Shown: positions 45,574-55,349, numbered from the stretch's first letter. The stretch is 64,000 nucleotides of DNA from Bradyrhizobium cytisi (GCF_008123515.1 NZ_VSSR01000072.1:35514-99513), one strand, 5' to 3'. Numbers and translations: made by a program. The notes: generated by a model from the letters alone, not told the origin.

Positions 45574-47841
45574 CTAGAACCGCTGCGACATGCCGACATA
45601 GAAGCCGCGCCGCGGTCCGTATTGCGGGGCGAACACGCCGATGCCGGAGCCGTCGCGGATCTGGTAGATCGTGTCGAACGCATTGACCACGTCGAAGCGC
45701 ACCGTCGTCGGCTTGTTCGGCGCGACGATGTTGAAATCGTGCGACAGGCCGAAATTGACCTGCGTGTAGCCGGGCAGGTGATCGGTGTTGGCAAAGCCCG
45801 AGCGCAGGCCGCTGCCATAGATCATCGACACGCTGTAGCGCGTCCCCTCCCAGAGATAGGAGGCGCCGGCCGATCCCGACAGCATCTGGGCGTGGTCGGT
45901 GTAGATGTAATGGCCCGAGATGTAGGCAAGCTCGTCCGCGCCGAACAGATACTGGTTCGAGACGACGCTGGTCGCGATCTGCTTGGCCCAGGCAAGGTTG
46001 GCGTAGGCACTAAAATTGCCGTTGCGATAGGTCGACTTCAGCTCGACGCCGACGTTCTCGCCGCGATCGTAGTTGAAGCCGCTGAGCACATAGGCCGCGC
46101 CGAACTGGCCATCGTCGAGCAGGTCCCGCGCCTTCTTGTAGTAGGCGTCGGCGCCGACCTCGAGACCGGGGATCGGATAGATCTTCTGAACTACGCCGAC
46201 ATCGAACACGTGCGACCGCTCCGGCAGCACCGGGCTGTTCTGCCCGACCTCCGGCGTCTGCGTGTTGGCGGGCGCGCCGGGCGGGGTCACCAGGGCGAGA
46301 TTGACGGGTGACGCGATCACCTGCGAGGGCGGGGTGAAGTTACGCGCATAGCCGGCGTGGAAGGTGGTGCCGTCGAACGGCTTCCAGGTCAGGCTGACGC
46401 GCGGGCTGAGCTGGTTGGCATCGACAAATTGATACATCTGGTCGAAGCGCAGGCCGGCGTTCAGGGTCAGATTGTTGGTGATCTTCCATTCGTCCTGGAC
46501 GTAGGTCCCGATCAGCCAGCCGGTCTTGGCGCTGGAATCGAACACCGAGAACGGAGCGTCGATCGTGCCCGCCGTCGGGTCCGCGGGATCGGCCAGCGGC
46601 AGCACCGTCGTTCCGCTGTTGACCAGCGTTCGCTCAGCGCTCACCGACAGGCCGAACCGCAGCGTGTGCGCGTAGCCGATGCGCCAGGCGGTGTCCTGCT
46701 GGATGCCGTTGACCACGCTCTGGCGGTAGACGTCCGAGGAGACGCCGTTGAAGACGAGATCGCCGATCGGGTCGGGGTAGAAGTGCAGCTGGCTGTAACG
46801 GTTAAAGTAGGAGGTCTGGGTGTCGAACTCGCCGTTCGACGTCTGGTAGGAGACGACGTTGAACTGGTTGAACTCGTTCTGGTGCTCGTTGAGCCGGGAC
46901 GAGTCGAAATCCGAGACGCCGAACGCCGTGTAGGCAGGCGTCTGGCCGGGATTGTTCGGGATCTGGAACGTCGCATTCGACACGCCGCTCATGAAGGTGA
47001 GGCGGCTAGTCGGATCGATCATCGTCGAGAGATAGAGAAATCCCTTTTCCTGGTTGGTGCGGTCGTGGATCGCATTGACCGACGGGGTCGGGTTCTCGAT
47101 GCCGAGATTGTTCTGGAGAAAGCGTCCCGACAGGAAATACTGCGTCTGCCCGGCGGTCCCGCCATATTCCACGTTGGTCGAGATGGTGCCGTGGCTGCCG
47201 CCATAGACGCCGACGACACCGGAATTGTTGAAGGCGTCCGCCTTGGTCGTGATGTCCAGCACGCCGGCGGTTCGCTGGCCGTATTGCGCCGGCAGCGCAC
47301 CGGTGAGCAGACTGAGGCTGCCGACGATGCCGGTGTCGAGAATCTGCCCGAATGCGCCTACGCCGTCGGGAAGCATGACGCCGTTGATGCGATACTGAAG
47401 ATTGGCGTGCTCGTTGCGGACGTGCAGGTCGCCGCTCGCCGCCGAATCCTGGGTGACGCCGGGGAATTGCAGCAGCACCTTGTCCAGCGAGGCATTGCTG
47501 CCCTGCGGCAGCGCCTCGATCGCCTGGTGATTGAGCGTGTGGGTCGTGGCCCCGCCGGGCGGAAGCACGCTTTGGCGCGCAGCGTCGAACCGGTCGCTCG
47601 GGCCCTCGACGGCGGCGGGAGCCTCGGTCTGTGGCCGTGCCTGCGTTGTCGCACGCCGCTTGGCAACGGCGACGCGAACCTTGGGGCGGCGCGGCGCCTG
47701 GGTCTGCTTGGGCGCATCGACCTCGACGCTCGGCAGCGTCGTGGTGGGAGCCGTCGTCTGCGCCATGGCGCTGCCGCCGGGATAGAACAGCGTGAGTGCG
47801 GCGAGGCTCGAGCCCGCCAATATTGCTTTTGAAGACACCAT
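45574..47841 (-). CDS. TonB-dependent outer-membrane receptor
   Basis: 755 residues. A signal peptide (1-27, ending GGSAMA) is followed by a Pro/Lys/Arg-rich spacer and the plug domain (about 95-200: LDKVLLQFPGVTQDSAASGDLHVRNEHANLQYRINGVMLPDG). A 22-strand beta-barrel follows, ending in the outer-membrane C-terminal phenylalanine (YVGMSQRF). It imports a metal or small ligand using TonB energy. It lies 147 bases after a DUF2946-like gene that has a Zur-like box upstream, so zinc is the best guess; direct metal-binding residues are not evident. Confidence 0.9.
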   Translation of the reverse strand: MVSSKAILAGSSLAALTLFYPGGSAMAQTTAPTTTLPSVEVDAPKQTQAPRRPKVRVAVAKRRATTQARPQTEAPAAVEGPSDRFDAARQSVLPPGGATTHTLNHQAIEALPQGSNASLDKVLLQFPGVTQDSAASGDLHVRNEHANLQYRINGVMLPDGVGAFGQILDTGIVGSLSLLTGALPAQYGQRTAGVLDITTKADAFNNSGVVGVYGGSHGTISTNVEYGGTAGQTQYFLSGRFLQNNLGIENPTPSVNAIHDRTNQEKGFLYLSTMIDPTSRLTFMSGVSNATFQIPNNPGQTPAYTAFGVSDFDSSRLNEHQNEFNQFNVVSYQTSNGEFDTQTSYFNRYSQLHFYPDPIGDLVFNGVSSDVYRQSVVNGIQQDTAWRIGYAHTLRFGLSVSAERTLVNSGTTVLPLADPADPTAGTIDAPFSVFDSSAKTGWLIGTYVQDEWKITNNLTLNAGLRFDQMYQFVDANQLSPRVSLTWKPFDGTTFHAGYARNFTPPSQVIASPVNLALVTPPGAPANTQTPEVGQNSPVLPERSHVFDVGVVQKIYPIPGLEVGADAYYKKARDLLDDGQFGAAYVLSGFNYDRGENVGVELKSTYRNGNFSAYANLAWAKQIATSVVSNQYLFGADELAYISGHYIYTDHAQMLSGSAGASYLWEGTRYSVSMIYGSGLRSGFANTDHLPGYTQVNFGLSHDFNIVAPNKPTTVRFDVVNAFDTIYQIRDGSGIGVFAPQYGPRRGFYVGMSQRF

Positions 47842-47988
47842 TGTCCTGATTTCCGATCGCGCACCGCCGCTTTCTTTTGGAGGCTTTGCGGGCGATACGC
47901 GCCGTCGACACGCGACGGATCAATTTCGATAACCTTGCGGGATCGGCGCGACGTGCGGCCGATGCCGAAGGCAGCTCAATCGATGGGA

Positions 47989-48387
47989 TCAGGACGCAGG
48001 TGGGGCGCGTGGCTGGAATGCCGTGCGGGCCGATTGCAGATGGATGAATTCGGCATCGGTGGTGCGGTAAAGCAGCTCGACCGCCTGCGGCAGCAACAGC
48101 AGGGGCGGCGTCGCGAACGTGACCGTGGCGGCCATCGCGACCAAGGCGCAGATCGCGCAATTGTCCTCGCCCGGCCGTTCGCGATCGGGATTTGTCGGGG
48201 ACTGCTTCTGGACCGATGCGCTGTCGGTCGATGCGATGCTCTTGGCGCTGTCGGCCAGCTGAGACTGGGCGAGGGGCGCGGCCTGCGCGAACCAATGGCT
48301 ATGACCGAAGGTCAGCGCGAACTGCACCAGCATCGCGAACAACGCGAGCCGGGAGCCGTGCCTGATATTCGACCGGAACCACTTCAT
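47989..48387 (-). CDS. DUF2946-like small exported or membrane protein
   Basis: 132 residues from ATG 48387. It starts with an uncleaved signal or membrane anchor (LALFAMLVQFALTFGHSHWFAQAAP). CAIC (in ENCAICALVAMA) and the GHSHW histidines are potential metal ligands, and a second hydrophobic segment follows (TVTFATPPLLLLP). This layout is that of DUF2946-type proteins, often next to metal-uptake genes. It precedes the TonB-dependent receptor gene on the same strand and has the Zur-like dyad 42-64 bases upstream. A longer reading to 48456 would overlap the dyad. Confidence 0.7.
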   Translation of the reverse strand: MKWFRSNIRHGSRLALFAMLVQFALTFGHSHWFAQAAPLAQSQLADSAKSIASTDSASVQKQSPTNPDRERPGEDNCAICALVAMAATVTFATPPLLLLPQAVELLYRTTDAEFIHLQSARTAFQPRAPPAS

Positions 48388-48428
48388 CTGGAAACGCCAC
48401 CCCGCATCGCGAGGCGCCGATCGGCGGC

Positions 48429-48451
48429 GCGATGTTATATTGTAACATCGC
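48429..48451 (-). promoter_or_regulatory. Zur-like operator (inverted repeat)
   Basis: Perfect nine-base arms GCGATGTTA (48429-48437) and TAACATCGC (48443-48451) around TATTG. The core at 48432-48448, ATGTTATATTGTAACAT, matches the Zur consensus ATGTTATANTATAACAT with one mismatch. It is 42 bases before the DUF2946-like start and covers a probable promoter, so it suggests zinc-dependent repression of that gene and the TonB receptor. Confidence 0.7.
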
Positions 48452-48483
48452 AGCAAGGGTCAGCGGATGTCAACCGCCGCCGC

Positions 48484-48503
48484 AACGGTCCTGGCGGACC
48501 GTT
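48484..48503 (-). terminator. Hairpin after the MoxR-operon membrane-protein gene
   Basis: Perfect eight-base arms AACGGTCC (48484-48491) and GGACCGTT (48496-48503) with a four-base loop, 23 bases past the stop of the 48526-50589 gene. No T-run follows on the minus strand, so it may be a stability hairpin instead of a true terminator. Confidence 0.4.
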
Positions 48504-48525
48504 GTAAGATGTGTCGTTCCGGCAA

Positions 48526-50589
48526 CTAACGCCCTTCGCGCACCCAGGTCGCGGCGAAGGCGCCGAGCAGCAGCAGCAGGCCGATCAGGCCGGCAAAGAT
48601 CGGCAGCACGCCGACGCCCTTGACGACGCTGGCGTCGCGCATCCGCACGCCCATCCAGCCGTCACCGGCAAACACGCTGGTCGAGCGCACCGGCACGATG
48701 CGCGGCAGCTCGACGCTGCCGCCATCCGCGATCCGCACGGCGCTGCCGCCGGTCGCCTGGGTCAGCGGCTTCAAGGTCTCGGTGGTGGAGGTGACTTCCG
48801 AAAACTCCTTCGGATTGGTCGGGCCGACATTGATCAGCGCCTTCAGCGTGCCGTCGGTCGCCTGCCACAGGCCGAGCTCGCTTGCGGGAAGGCTTGCGCG
48901 CCACTCGCCGGGATCGCCGGGGCTGAGCGTCAGATCACGCGAGACGCCGGAGGGCGAGGTCACGCTCACCGGCTGCACGCTGTCCGCCATGGTCTGGCGC
49001 ACCACGACGAGATCCTTGCCCTGCACCTGGAGGCGCAGCGCCTCTTCATCGAGGTCCGGCTGCTTCATCAGCCAGTGCGACATCCGCCTGAGCAGATCGA
49101 GATGCGGACCACCGCCCTCGTAGCCGCGCGCCCACAGCCAGATGTGGTCGGACAGCAGCAGCGCGACGCGGCCCTCGCCGAAGCGCGACAGGAACAGCAG
49201 CGGCTTGCCGTCCGCGCCCGTCATCACCGGCGGGTTGACCGAATTGCGGGTCTCGACGGTGCGGAAGAAGCGGCTCCAGTGCGGCGGCTCGAACGCCGAG
49301 CCCTCCAGCCCGCGCGTGACGGGATGGCGTTTGCCGATGTCGGAGAGATGCGCATAGAACGGCTTCTCGGTGACGCCGACGGGTTCTGCCGGCAGCACCG
49401 TGTCGAGCGGCGTGCGCCAGATGCTGGTGGTCGAGGCATAGTCGGGGCCGGCCGACACCAGCACGGCGCCGCCGGCGCGCACGTAGCGCGCGATGTTGTC
49501 GAAATAGGCGATCGGCAGCACGCCCTGGCGGGCGTAGCGATCGAAGATGATCAGCTGGAATTCGTTGATGTGCTGCTGGAACAGCTCGCGGGTCGGAAAC
49601 GCGATCAGCGACAATTCGTTGATCGGCGTGCCGTCCTGCTTCTCCGGCGGCCTTAGAATCGTGAAATGCACGAGGTCGACGCTGGCGTCGGACTTCAACA
49701 AATTGCGCCAGGTGCGTTCGCCGGAATGCGGCTCGCCGGACACCAGCAGCACGCGCAGCTTGTCGCGTACGCCGTCGATGGCGACGACGGCGCGATTGTT
49801 CACCGGCGTCAGCTCGCGCTCGAGCGGCGAGGCCTCGATCTCGACGATGTTCGGACCGGCATGCTTGATCTCGACGTCGACGCTGGCGCTCTGGCCGCTC
49901 GAGAGCGTGCGCTCGTTGATGACCTCGCCGTCGCGGCGGATCGTGACCTTGGCGCGCTCGCCGGTGACGCCCTGGTCGTCGAGCTTGTAGCTGATGGTCT
50001 GGTTCTGGCCGACGATGCCGAAGCGCGGTGCCGCCGTGATCGCGATGCGGCGGTCGCGCTCGTCCTTCTGTCCGGTGACCAGCGCCTGCACCGGCGCCTG
50101 GAAACCGAGCGCGGCGGCGTTGGCGGGGATATCGTGAACACGGCCGTCGGTGATCAGGAACGCGCCGGCGACGCGGTCGACCGGCACGTCCGACAGCGCG
50201 GAGGCCAGCGCGCCGAACAGCTTGGTGCCGTCGGTCTCGCCGTCGGCCTGTCCGGCATCGACGACGCGCACTTCAAGTCCCTTGATCTTCTTCAGGCTGT
50301 CGACCAGCGCCTCCTGCGCCTTCGCGGCTTCCTGGTTGCGCTTGCCGAAATTCTGGCTCGGGCTCTTGTCGACCACGACCGCGGCGACCGAGGTGAGGGG
50401 ATCGCGGTCCTCGCGCGTGAAGGAGGGATTGGCGAGCGCGAGCAAGAACAGCGCCAGCGCCGCCACGCGCACCGCCGCGCCGCGCGCCCGCGCAACCAGC
50501 AGCACGATCGCGATGACCACGATGGCAGCGAGCGCGATCCACAGGACGATCGCGGGAACCAGCGGCGTGAACGCGATACCGTAATTCAT
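48526..50589 (-). CDS. Large membrane protein of the MoxR operon (vWA/glutamine-amidotransferase-like)
   Basis: 687 residues. Two N-terminal membrane helices (MNYGIAFTPLVPAIVLWIALAAIVVIAIVLLV and AAVRVAALALFLLALANPSF) and one C-terminal helix (VLPIFAGLIGLLLLLGAFAATWV) bracket a large periplasmic region. That region has a vWA-like VAAVVVDKSPSQNF, then LRVLLVSGEPHSGERTWRNLL and a GATase1-like LIIFDRYARQGVLP / ARYVRAGGAVLVSAGPDY segment. It is the last gene of the moxR-DUF58-BatA/DUF4159 operon, seven bases after its neighbour. A chaperone- or maturation-linked role is inferred. Confidence 0.82.
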   Translation of the reverse strand: MNYGIAFTPLVPAIVLWIALAAIVVIAIVLLVARARGAAVRVAALALFLLALANPSFTREDRDPLTSVAAVVVDKSPSQNFGKRNQEAAKAQEALVDSLKKIKGLEVRVVDAGQADGETDGTKLFGALASALSDVPVDRVAGAFLITDGRVHDIPANAAALGFQAPVQALVTGQKDERDRRIAITAAPRFGIVGQNQTISYKLDDQGVTGERAKVTIRRDGEVINERTLSSGQSASVDVEIKHAGPNIVEIEASPLERELTPVNNRAVVAIDGVRDKLRVLLVSGEPHSGERTWRNLLKSDASVDLVHFTILRPPEKQDGTPINELSLIAFPTRELFQQHINEFQLIIFDRYARQGVLPIAYFDNIARYVRAGGAVLVSAGPDYASTTSIWRTPLDTVLPAEPVGVTEKPFYAHLSDIGKRHPVTRGLEGSAFEPPHWSRFFRTVETRNSVNPPVMTGADGKPLLFLSRFGEGRVALLLSDHIWLWARGYEGGGPHLDLLRRMSHWLMKQPDLDEEALRLQVQGKDLVVVRQTMADSVQPVSVTSPSGVSRDLTLSPGDPGEWRASLPASELGLWQATDGTLKALINVGPTNPKEFSEVTSTTETLKPLTQATGGSAVRIADGGSVELPRIVPVRSTSVFAGDGWMGVRMRDASVVKGVGVLPIFAGLIGLLLLLGAFAATWVREGR

Positions 50590-50596
50590 ATTGATC

Positions 50597-53410
50597 CTAT
50601 TGCCCCAGCCGCTCGATCAGGGCCGGCGCATGCACCTGGTCGGCCTTGTAGTTGCCGGTCAGCGTGTACATCACGATGTTGACGCCGGCGCGGTAGGCGA
50701 ATTCGCGCTGGCGCGGCTCGCCCGGGGTCAGCGGCAGCATCGGCTGGCCGTCGGGACGCAGCGCCCAGGCGCCTGCGAGGTCGTTGGAGGTGATGATGAT
50801 CGGCGAGACGCCGTCGCCGCCGCGCGCGGGCCGTTGCGCGCTCTCGTCGTCGTCCTCGCGCGGCAGCGCTTCGACCCAGGTCTGGCCCGAGTTGAAGCGG
50901 CCGGGGAAGTCGCGCAAGAGATAGAAGGTCTTGGTCAGCACGTGCTCGCGCGGCACCGGCTCGAGCTCGGGCACGTCGAGCGAGGACAGGATCTCGCGCA
51001 AGGCCTGCATGCCCGGCGTCTGCGAGGCCCCGTTCTCGCCGGGCGGCGCTTCGACCGCGTCGCGGGTGTCGAAGATCACGGTGCCGCCCTGCTTCATATA
51101 GGCGTCGATCTTGTTGATGGCGTCCTGCGGCGGCTTCGGCGCGCCCGGCACGATCGGCCAGTAGATCAGCGGGAAGAAGGCCAGCTCGTCGCGCGCGGGG
51201 TCGACACCGACGGGATCGCCGGCCTCGAGCGCGGTGCGCTGCGCCAGGAACAGTGTCAGGCCGGACAGGCCCGCCTTGACGATGGAATCGACGTCGGCAT
51301 TGCCGGTGACGACATAGGCGAGGCGGGTCTGCGAGGTCGACTTCATCGCGAACTCGTCCGACGCGCTGTCGGCGCGCGACGGCGTCGGCGTCAGCACGGC
51401 CATGCCTGCGAGCACGAAGCCAAGCAGGATCATGGCGGGCGCTGCGCGCCGGCGCAGCAGCGCGGCAAGGCCGCCGCCGAGCAGCGCCACGATGATGGCG
51501 TCCACCAGAAACAGCGCCAGCGCCGTCGACAGCAGCCAGCCGCGCAGATCGCGCGGCTCGGCGTTGGTGTAGGTGGCGTGCCGGGCGCGGAGGCCTGCGG
51601 TGTTGAGGGCTGCGATGCGGTCGGCGGCTGCGAGCGTGTTCACGGCGAGCGGTCCTTCTGCCGGACCGTAGAAGCCGGGTGGATGATCCGGCGTGGCGCG
51701 GTCGCGATAATCAGCCGTCAGCGGCTTGGCGGTGGCCGGCGGCGGCCCGAACGCGCCGAAGCCGTCGAGCAGATGCAGCGGCGCCAGCGTCTCGGTGCTG
51801 GGCTCAGCGGCAACGCCGGCGCCGGGCTTGGCGGTGTAGCCGGACATGTCGACGACGCGCCGGAGCATTTCGACGAAGGTGCCGGACATCGGCAGATCCG
51901 ACCAGCGCATGTCGGCGCTGACATGGAACAGGCTGACCAGTCCCTTGCCGCGATGCTCGCCGGTCACCAGCGGCGTGCCGTCTTCGAGCGAGGCCCAGCT
52001 CTTGGTGGCAAGCACTGCGTCCGGCTCGGCCAGCACCTGCCGGCTCACGGTGACATCCTTGGGCACGACGACGCCGGCAAACGGACCGTCGGCGGCGAAC
52101 GCGGCGAGATGCTGCGGCTTCTCCCAGGTCAGGCTGCCGCCGAGCGTGCGGCCGCCCTTGCGCAGCTTGACCGGAACGAGATCGTCTTCGGCCTGCGCCA
52201 GCCGCGGACCCGCGAACCGCACCAGCACGCCGCCCTGGTCGATCCAGGCGTTGAGACGCTCGCGCAATTCGGGCGCGACGGTGCCGACATCGGCCAGGAT
52301 AATCATCGGCAGCTTCTGGTCGAGGAACTGAGTGATGCCTTGCTGCGGCGAACCCTTGTCGGCAAGCCGCACGTCGGCGAACGGCGCCAGCGCGCGCGTC
52401 AGGTAGAAGGTCGGTGCCAGGAGCGGCTGCGCGGTCTCGCTGGTTGCGCCCGAGACGATGCCGATGGCGCGCCGCCGCCAGCGCTTGTCGAGCAGCTGCA
52501 CCGCGCCGGCCGAACGCTCGCCGGAGATCTCGAGCCGCGAGATGTCGTTGCGCAGCTCGACCGGAAGGTCGAACGCCGCCTCGACCTCCTTGTCCTGCGG
52601 GCCGAAGGTGAAGCGCGCCTCGCCGATCGGCGAGGCCTTCTGGTCCAGCGCCCGCACGGTGCCGGCGGCAATGCCGCTGTCGGTGCGCAGCACCTTCACC
52701 GTCATCCTCGCCGCCGCGTTTTCCGCCGCGACCAGCGCCAGCGGGGAGGAGGTGCCGCCTTCGAACACCGTCAAGCTGCGATCCCCTAAGGTCTTGCCGA
52801 GCCCCTGCACGAACTCTTCGCCGCGGCCGGTGTCGACGCCGTCAGACAGCCAGGCGATCTCGCAGTCGCCGGTCGCTTTCAGGAAACGATCGATTGCCGT
52901 GAGGGTTTCAACGCGCTCGATCGAATAGGGCTTTGGCACGATCTGCCGCAGCGCAACGCGCGCAACGCCCGCCGGCATCAGCGTGATGTCGCGATTCGGC
53001 TCGGACAGTGGCACCAGCGCGATCGCGCGGCGGTCATTGTCGGCATTGGCGATCAGCTCGTCGGCGGCCCGGATCCGCGTGTCCCAGTTCGAGGCGGCGC
53101 TCCAGCCGTCATCGAGCATGATCATCAGCGGCGCCTTGCTGGAGGCGAGGCCGGTTTGCGGATTCCAGATCGGGCCGGCGGCGGCGAAGATCACCAGGGC
53201 TGCGGCGAGCAGGCGCAGTGCGGTCAGCCACCACGGCGTCCGCGCTGGCGTCTCTTCCCGTGGTGCGATGTCGAACAGCAGGCGGGTCGGCGGAAATTCG
53301 ATGCGGCGCGGCCGCGGCGGCATCACGCGCAACAGCCACCACAGCACCGGCAGGCTGACGAGGCCGATCAGGAGCAGCGGTTCGGTGAAGGCGAGCGGCA
53401 ATCCCATCAT
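50597..53410 (-). CDS. BatA-like N-terminus plus DUF4159 membrane protein
   Basis: 937 residues. The N-terminus is a BatA-type two-helix domain (FTEPLLLIGLVSLPVLWWLLRVMPPRPRRIEFPPTRLL). A vWA-like stretch follows (APLMIMLDDGWSAASNW), then beta-rich and GATase-like segments (MIILADVGTVAPELRERLNAWIDQGGVLVRF). Near residue 625-685 are further helices, and the C-terminal 210 residues are a DUF4159 domain (SDEFAMKSTSQTRLAYVVTGN; DAINKIDAYMKQGGTVIFDTRD). It overlaps DUF58 by four bases. It is probably an inner-membrane, periplasm-facing component of the MoxR system. Confidence 0.88.
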   Translation of the reverse strand: MMGLPLAFTEPLLLIGLVSLPVLWWLLRVMPPRPRRIEFPPTRLLFDIAPREETPARTPWWLTALRLLAAALVIFAAAGPIWNPQTGLASSKAPLMIMLDDGWSAASNWDTRIRAADELIANADNDRRAIALVPLSEPNRDITLMPAGVARVALRQIVPKPYSIERVETLTAIDRFLKATGDCEIAWLSDGVDTGRGEEFVQGLGKTLGDRSLTVFEGGTSSPLALVAAENAAARMTVKVLRTDSGIAAGTVRALDQKASPIGEARFTFGPQDKEVEAAFDLPVELRNDISRLEISGERSAGAVQLLDKRWRRRAIGIVSGATSETAQPLLAPTFYLTRALAPFADVRLADKGSPQQGITQFLDQKLPMIILADVGTVAPELRERLNAWIDQGGVLVRFAGPRLAQAEDDLVPVKLRKGGRTLGGSLTWEKPQHLAAFAADGPFAGVVVPKDVTVSRQVLAEPDAVLATKSWASLEDGTPLVTGEHRGKGLVSLFHVSADMRWSDLPMSGTFVEMLRRVVDMSGYTAKPGAGVAAEPSTETLAPLHLLDGFGAFGPPPATAKPLTADYRDRATPDHPPGFYGPAEGPLAVNTLAAADRIAALNTAGLRARHATYTNAEPRDLRGWLLSTALALFLVDAIIVALLGGGLAALLRRRAAPAMILLGFVLAGMAVLTPTPSRADSASDEFAMKSTSQTRLAYVVTGNADVDSIVKAGLSGLTLFLAQRTALEAGDPVGVDPARDELAFFPLIYWPIVPGAPKPPQDAINKIDAYMKQGGTVIFDTRDAVEAPPGENGASQTPGMQALREILSSLDVPELEPVPREHVLTKTFYLLRDFPGRFNSGQTWVEALPREDDDESAQRPARGGDGVSPIIITSNDLAGAWALRPDGQPMLPLTPGEPRQREFAYRAGVNIVMYTLTGNYKADQVHAPALIERLGQ

Positions 53411-54354
53411 GCGGCCGGCCCCGCCTTGATCGAGGTGGTGCGGGCGCCCGACTTGCTCACCTGCATGCCGGCATGGAGGAACAGCAAGAGTTCAGCGGCC
53501 GAGCGGTCGGTCGCATGCGTCGTGAACAGCCAGTCGAGCTTGTTGGTCTCGGCGCGGATCTGGTCGCGGTGCAGCGCCAGCCGCGCGGTGTAATCGTCCA
53601 CCCAGCTCTCGGCGCGGCCGGCGGTGATCACGCCAAAGCCTTCCGGCTCGACGAACTCGACGCGGCCGGAATAGGGAAAACTCTCTTCGGCGGGATCGAC
53701 GACCTGCACCAGCGTGCCATGCGCGCCGGAGCCGGAGAGCCCCGCGAGCGTGGTCCTGATCTCCGCGATCGGCGACCAGAAATCCGACAGCACGATGGTC
53801 TCGGCCAGCGCGGCGGGGACGAAGGACGGCGGCAGGCTCAGCCGGTCTGCATCGTCATGCAGCATCGCCTGCGCCATCTTGTCGATGACGCTGCTGCTTG
53901 CGGTCGGCGCCATCAATCCGGGAATGCCGACGCGCTCGCCGCCCGCAACCAGCAGCTCGGCCAGCGCGAATGCAACGATCAGCGTGCGCTCCAATTTGGA
54001 GTCACGTGCGGTCTTCGAGGCGAATGCCATCGACGGCGAACGATCAGGCCAGATCCAGACCGTGTGCGAGGCCTCCCATTCGAGCTCGCGGACATAGAGA
54101 TGGTCGTCACGCGCCGAGCGGCGCCAGTCGACTCTCTGCGCCGGCTCGCCGGAGACGAAGCGGCGGTACTGCCAGAAATTTTCACCGGACCCCGCGCGGC
54201 GCCGGCCGTGCAGGCCGTGGATGACGTTGGCGGCGATGCGGCGGGCCTCGAGCACCAGGCGCGGCAGCGAAGCGGCGAGCGTACGGCTTTCGCCATCGGC
54301 ACGTCGGATCGCGATGACCTCCTTTGCTGTGTGCCCGGTCTCTGCGGCCATCAA
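53407..54354 (-). CDS. DUF58 protein
   Basis: 315 residues. The DUF58 core is evident: GLHGRRRAGSGENFWQYRRFVSGEPAQRVDWRRSARDDHLYVRELEWEASHTVWIWPDRSPSM, with the PSMAF vWA/MIDAS-like step, and TIVLSDFWSPIAE further on. DUF58 proteins are constant partners of MoxR ATPases. It overlaps both neighbours by four bases, so it is translationally coupled to moxR and the BatA/DUF4159 gene. Confidence 0.9.
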   Translation of the reverse strand: MMAAETGHTAKEVIAIRRADGESRTLAASLPRLVLEARRIAANVIHGLHGRRRAGSGENFWQYRRFVSGEPAQRVDWRRSARDDHLYVRELEWEASHTVWIWPDRSPSMAFASKTARDSKLERTLIVAFALAELLVAGGERVGIPGLMAPTASSSVIDKMAQAMLHDDADRLSLPPSFVPAALAETIVLSDFWSPIAEIRTTLAGLSGSGAHGTLVQVVDPAEESFPYSGRVEFVEPEGFGVITAGRAESWVDDYTARLALHRDQIRAETNKLDWLFTTHATDRSAAELLLFLHAGMQVSKSGARTTSIKAGPAA

Positions 54355-55349
54355 CCGATCCGTGTCTTCAATTGCCGGATCACGTCCGGAATCGTACGTC
54401 CCTCGGCGCGCGCCTGGAACGTCAGCGCCATGCGGTGCTTCAGGATCGGCTCGGCGAGGTCGAGCACGTCGTCGACTGAGGGCGCGAGACGTCCGTCGAT
54501 CAGCGCGCGGGCGCGCACGGCGAGCATCAGCGATTGGCTGGCGCGCGGACCGGGGCCCCAGGCGATGAACTTGCCGGCCTCGCCGCTCTCCTCGCCCGGA
54601 CGGGCCGAGCGCACCAGCGACAGGATGGCTTCGACCACGGAATCGCCGACCGGCAGGCGGCGCACCAGCCGCTGCGCGGTGATCAGCGCATCGGCGGTCA
54701 TCGAGCCCTTCGCCAGCGTGTCTTCGGCGCCGGTGGTCTCGAACAGGATGCGGCGTTCGGCGTCGCGATCGGGATAGTCGACGTCGATCTCCATCAGGAA
54801 GCGGTCGAGCTGCGCCTCGGGCAGCGGATAGGTGCCTTCCTGCTCAAGCGGGTTTTGCGTCGCGAGCACGTGGAACGGTTTTGGCAGATCGTGGCGCGCG
54901 CCGGCCACGGTGATGTGCTGCTCCTGCATCGCCTGCAGCAGCGCCGATTGCGTGCGCGGGCTGGCGCGGTTGATCTCGTCGGCCATCAGCAGCTGCGCGA
55001 AGACCGGGCCGGAGATGAAGCGGAACGAGCGCTTGCCGGCGGTGCTCTCGTCGAGCACTTCGGCGCCGAGAATATCCGACGGCATCAGGTCAGGCGTGAA
55101 CTGGATGCGCTTGGCATCGAGACCGAGCGTGACGCCGAGCGTCTCGACCAGCTTGGTCTTGGCAAGGCCGGGCACGCCGATCAAAAGCGCGTGGCCGCCG
55201 GAGAGGATGGTGACCAGCGTGTTCTCGATCACGCGATCCTGGCCGAAGATCACCGATGCGATCGCGTCCTTCGCCGCGCGCACCTGGCTCGACACCTGCT
55301 CGGCCGAACGGACGATGCCGTCTTCGAGCTTCTCGACACTTTCCGCCAT
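54351..55349 (-). CDS. MoxR-family AAA+ ATPase
   Basis: 332 residues. Walker A is GVPGLAKTK (58-66), Walker B with the MoxR signature is LLMADEINRASPRTQSALLQAMQE, and sensor 1 lies in VLATQNPLEQEGTYPLPEAQLDRF. A C-terminal lid domain follows. MoxR ATPases act as chaperones that mature or activate partner complexes, working with DUF58 and vWA proteins as encoded here. It is the first gene of the operon; tandem TCACGTGA palindromes lie about 57-77 bases upstream. Confidence 0.93.
   Translation of the reverse strand: MAESVEKLEDGIVRSAEQVSSQVRAAKDAIASVIFGQDRVIENTLVTILSGGHALLIGVPGLAKTKLVETLGVTLGLDAKRIQFTPDLMPSDILGAEVLDESTAGKRSFRFISGPVFAQLLMADEINRASPRTQSALLQAMQEQHITVAGARHDLPKPFHVLATQNPLEQEGTYPLPEAQLDRFLMEIDVDYPDRDAERRILFETTGAEDTLAKGSMTADALITAQRLVRRLPVGDSVVEAILSLVRSARPGEESGEAGKFIAWGPGPRASQSLMLAVRARALIDGRLAPSVDDVLDLAEPILKHRMALTFQARAEGRTIPDVIRQLKTRIG

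Noticed and set aside
46357..47832. 491-residue plus-strand frame opposite the TonB receptor
   Set aside because: Antisense shadow; the receptor has a signal peptide, plug domain and terminal Phe on the other strand.
50591..52789. 732-residue plus-strand frame opposite the BatA/DUF4159 gene
   Set aside because: Composed largely of Arg, Gln and His runs, with no start site or motif; the minus-strand gene is well supported.
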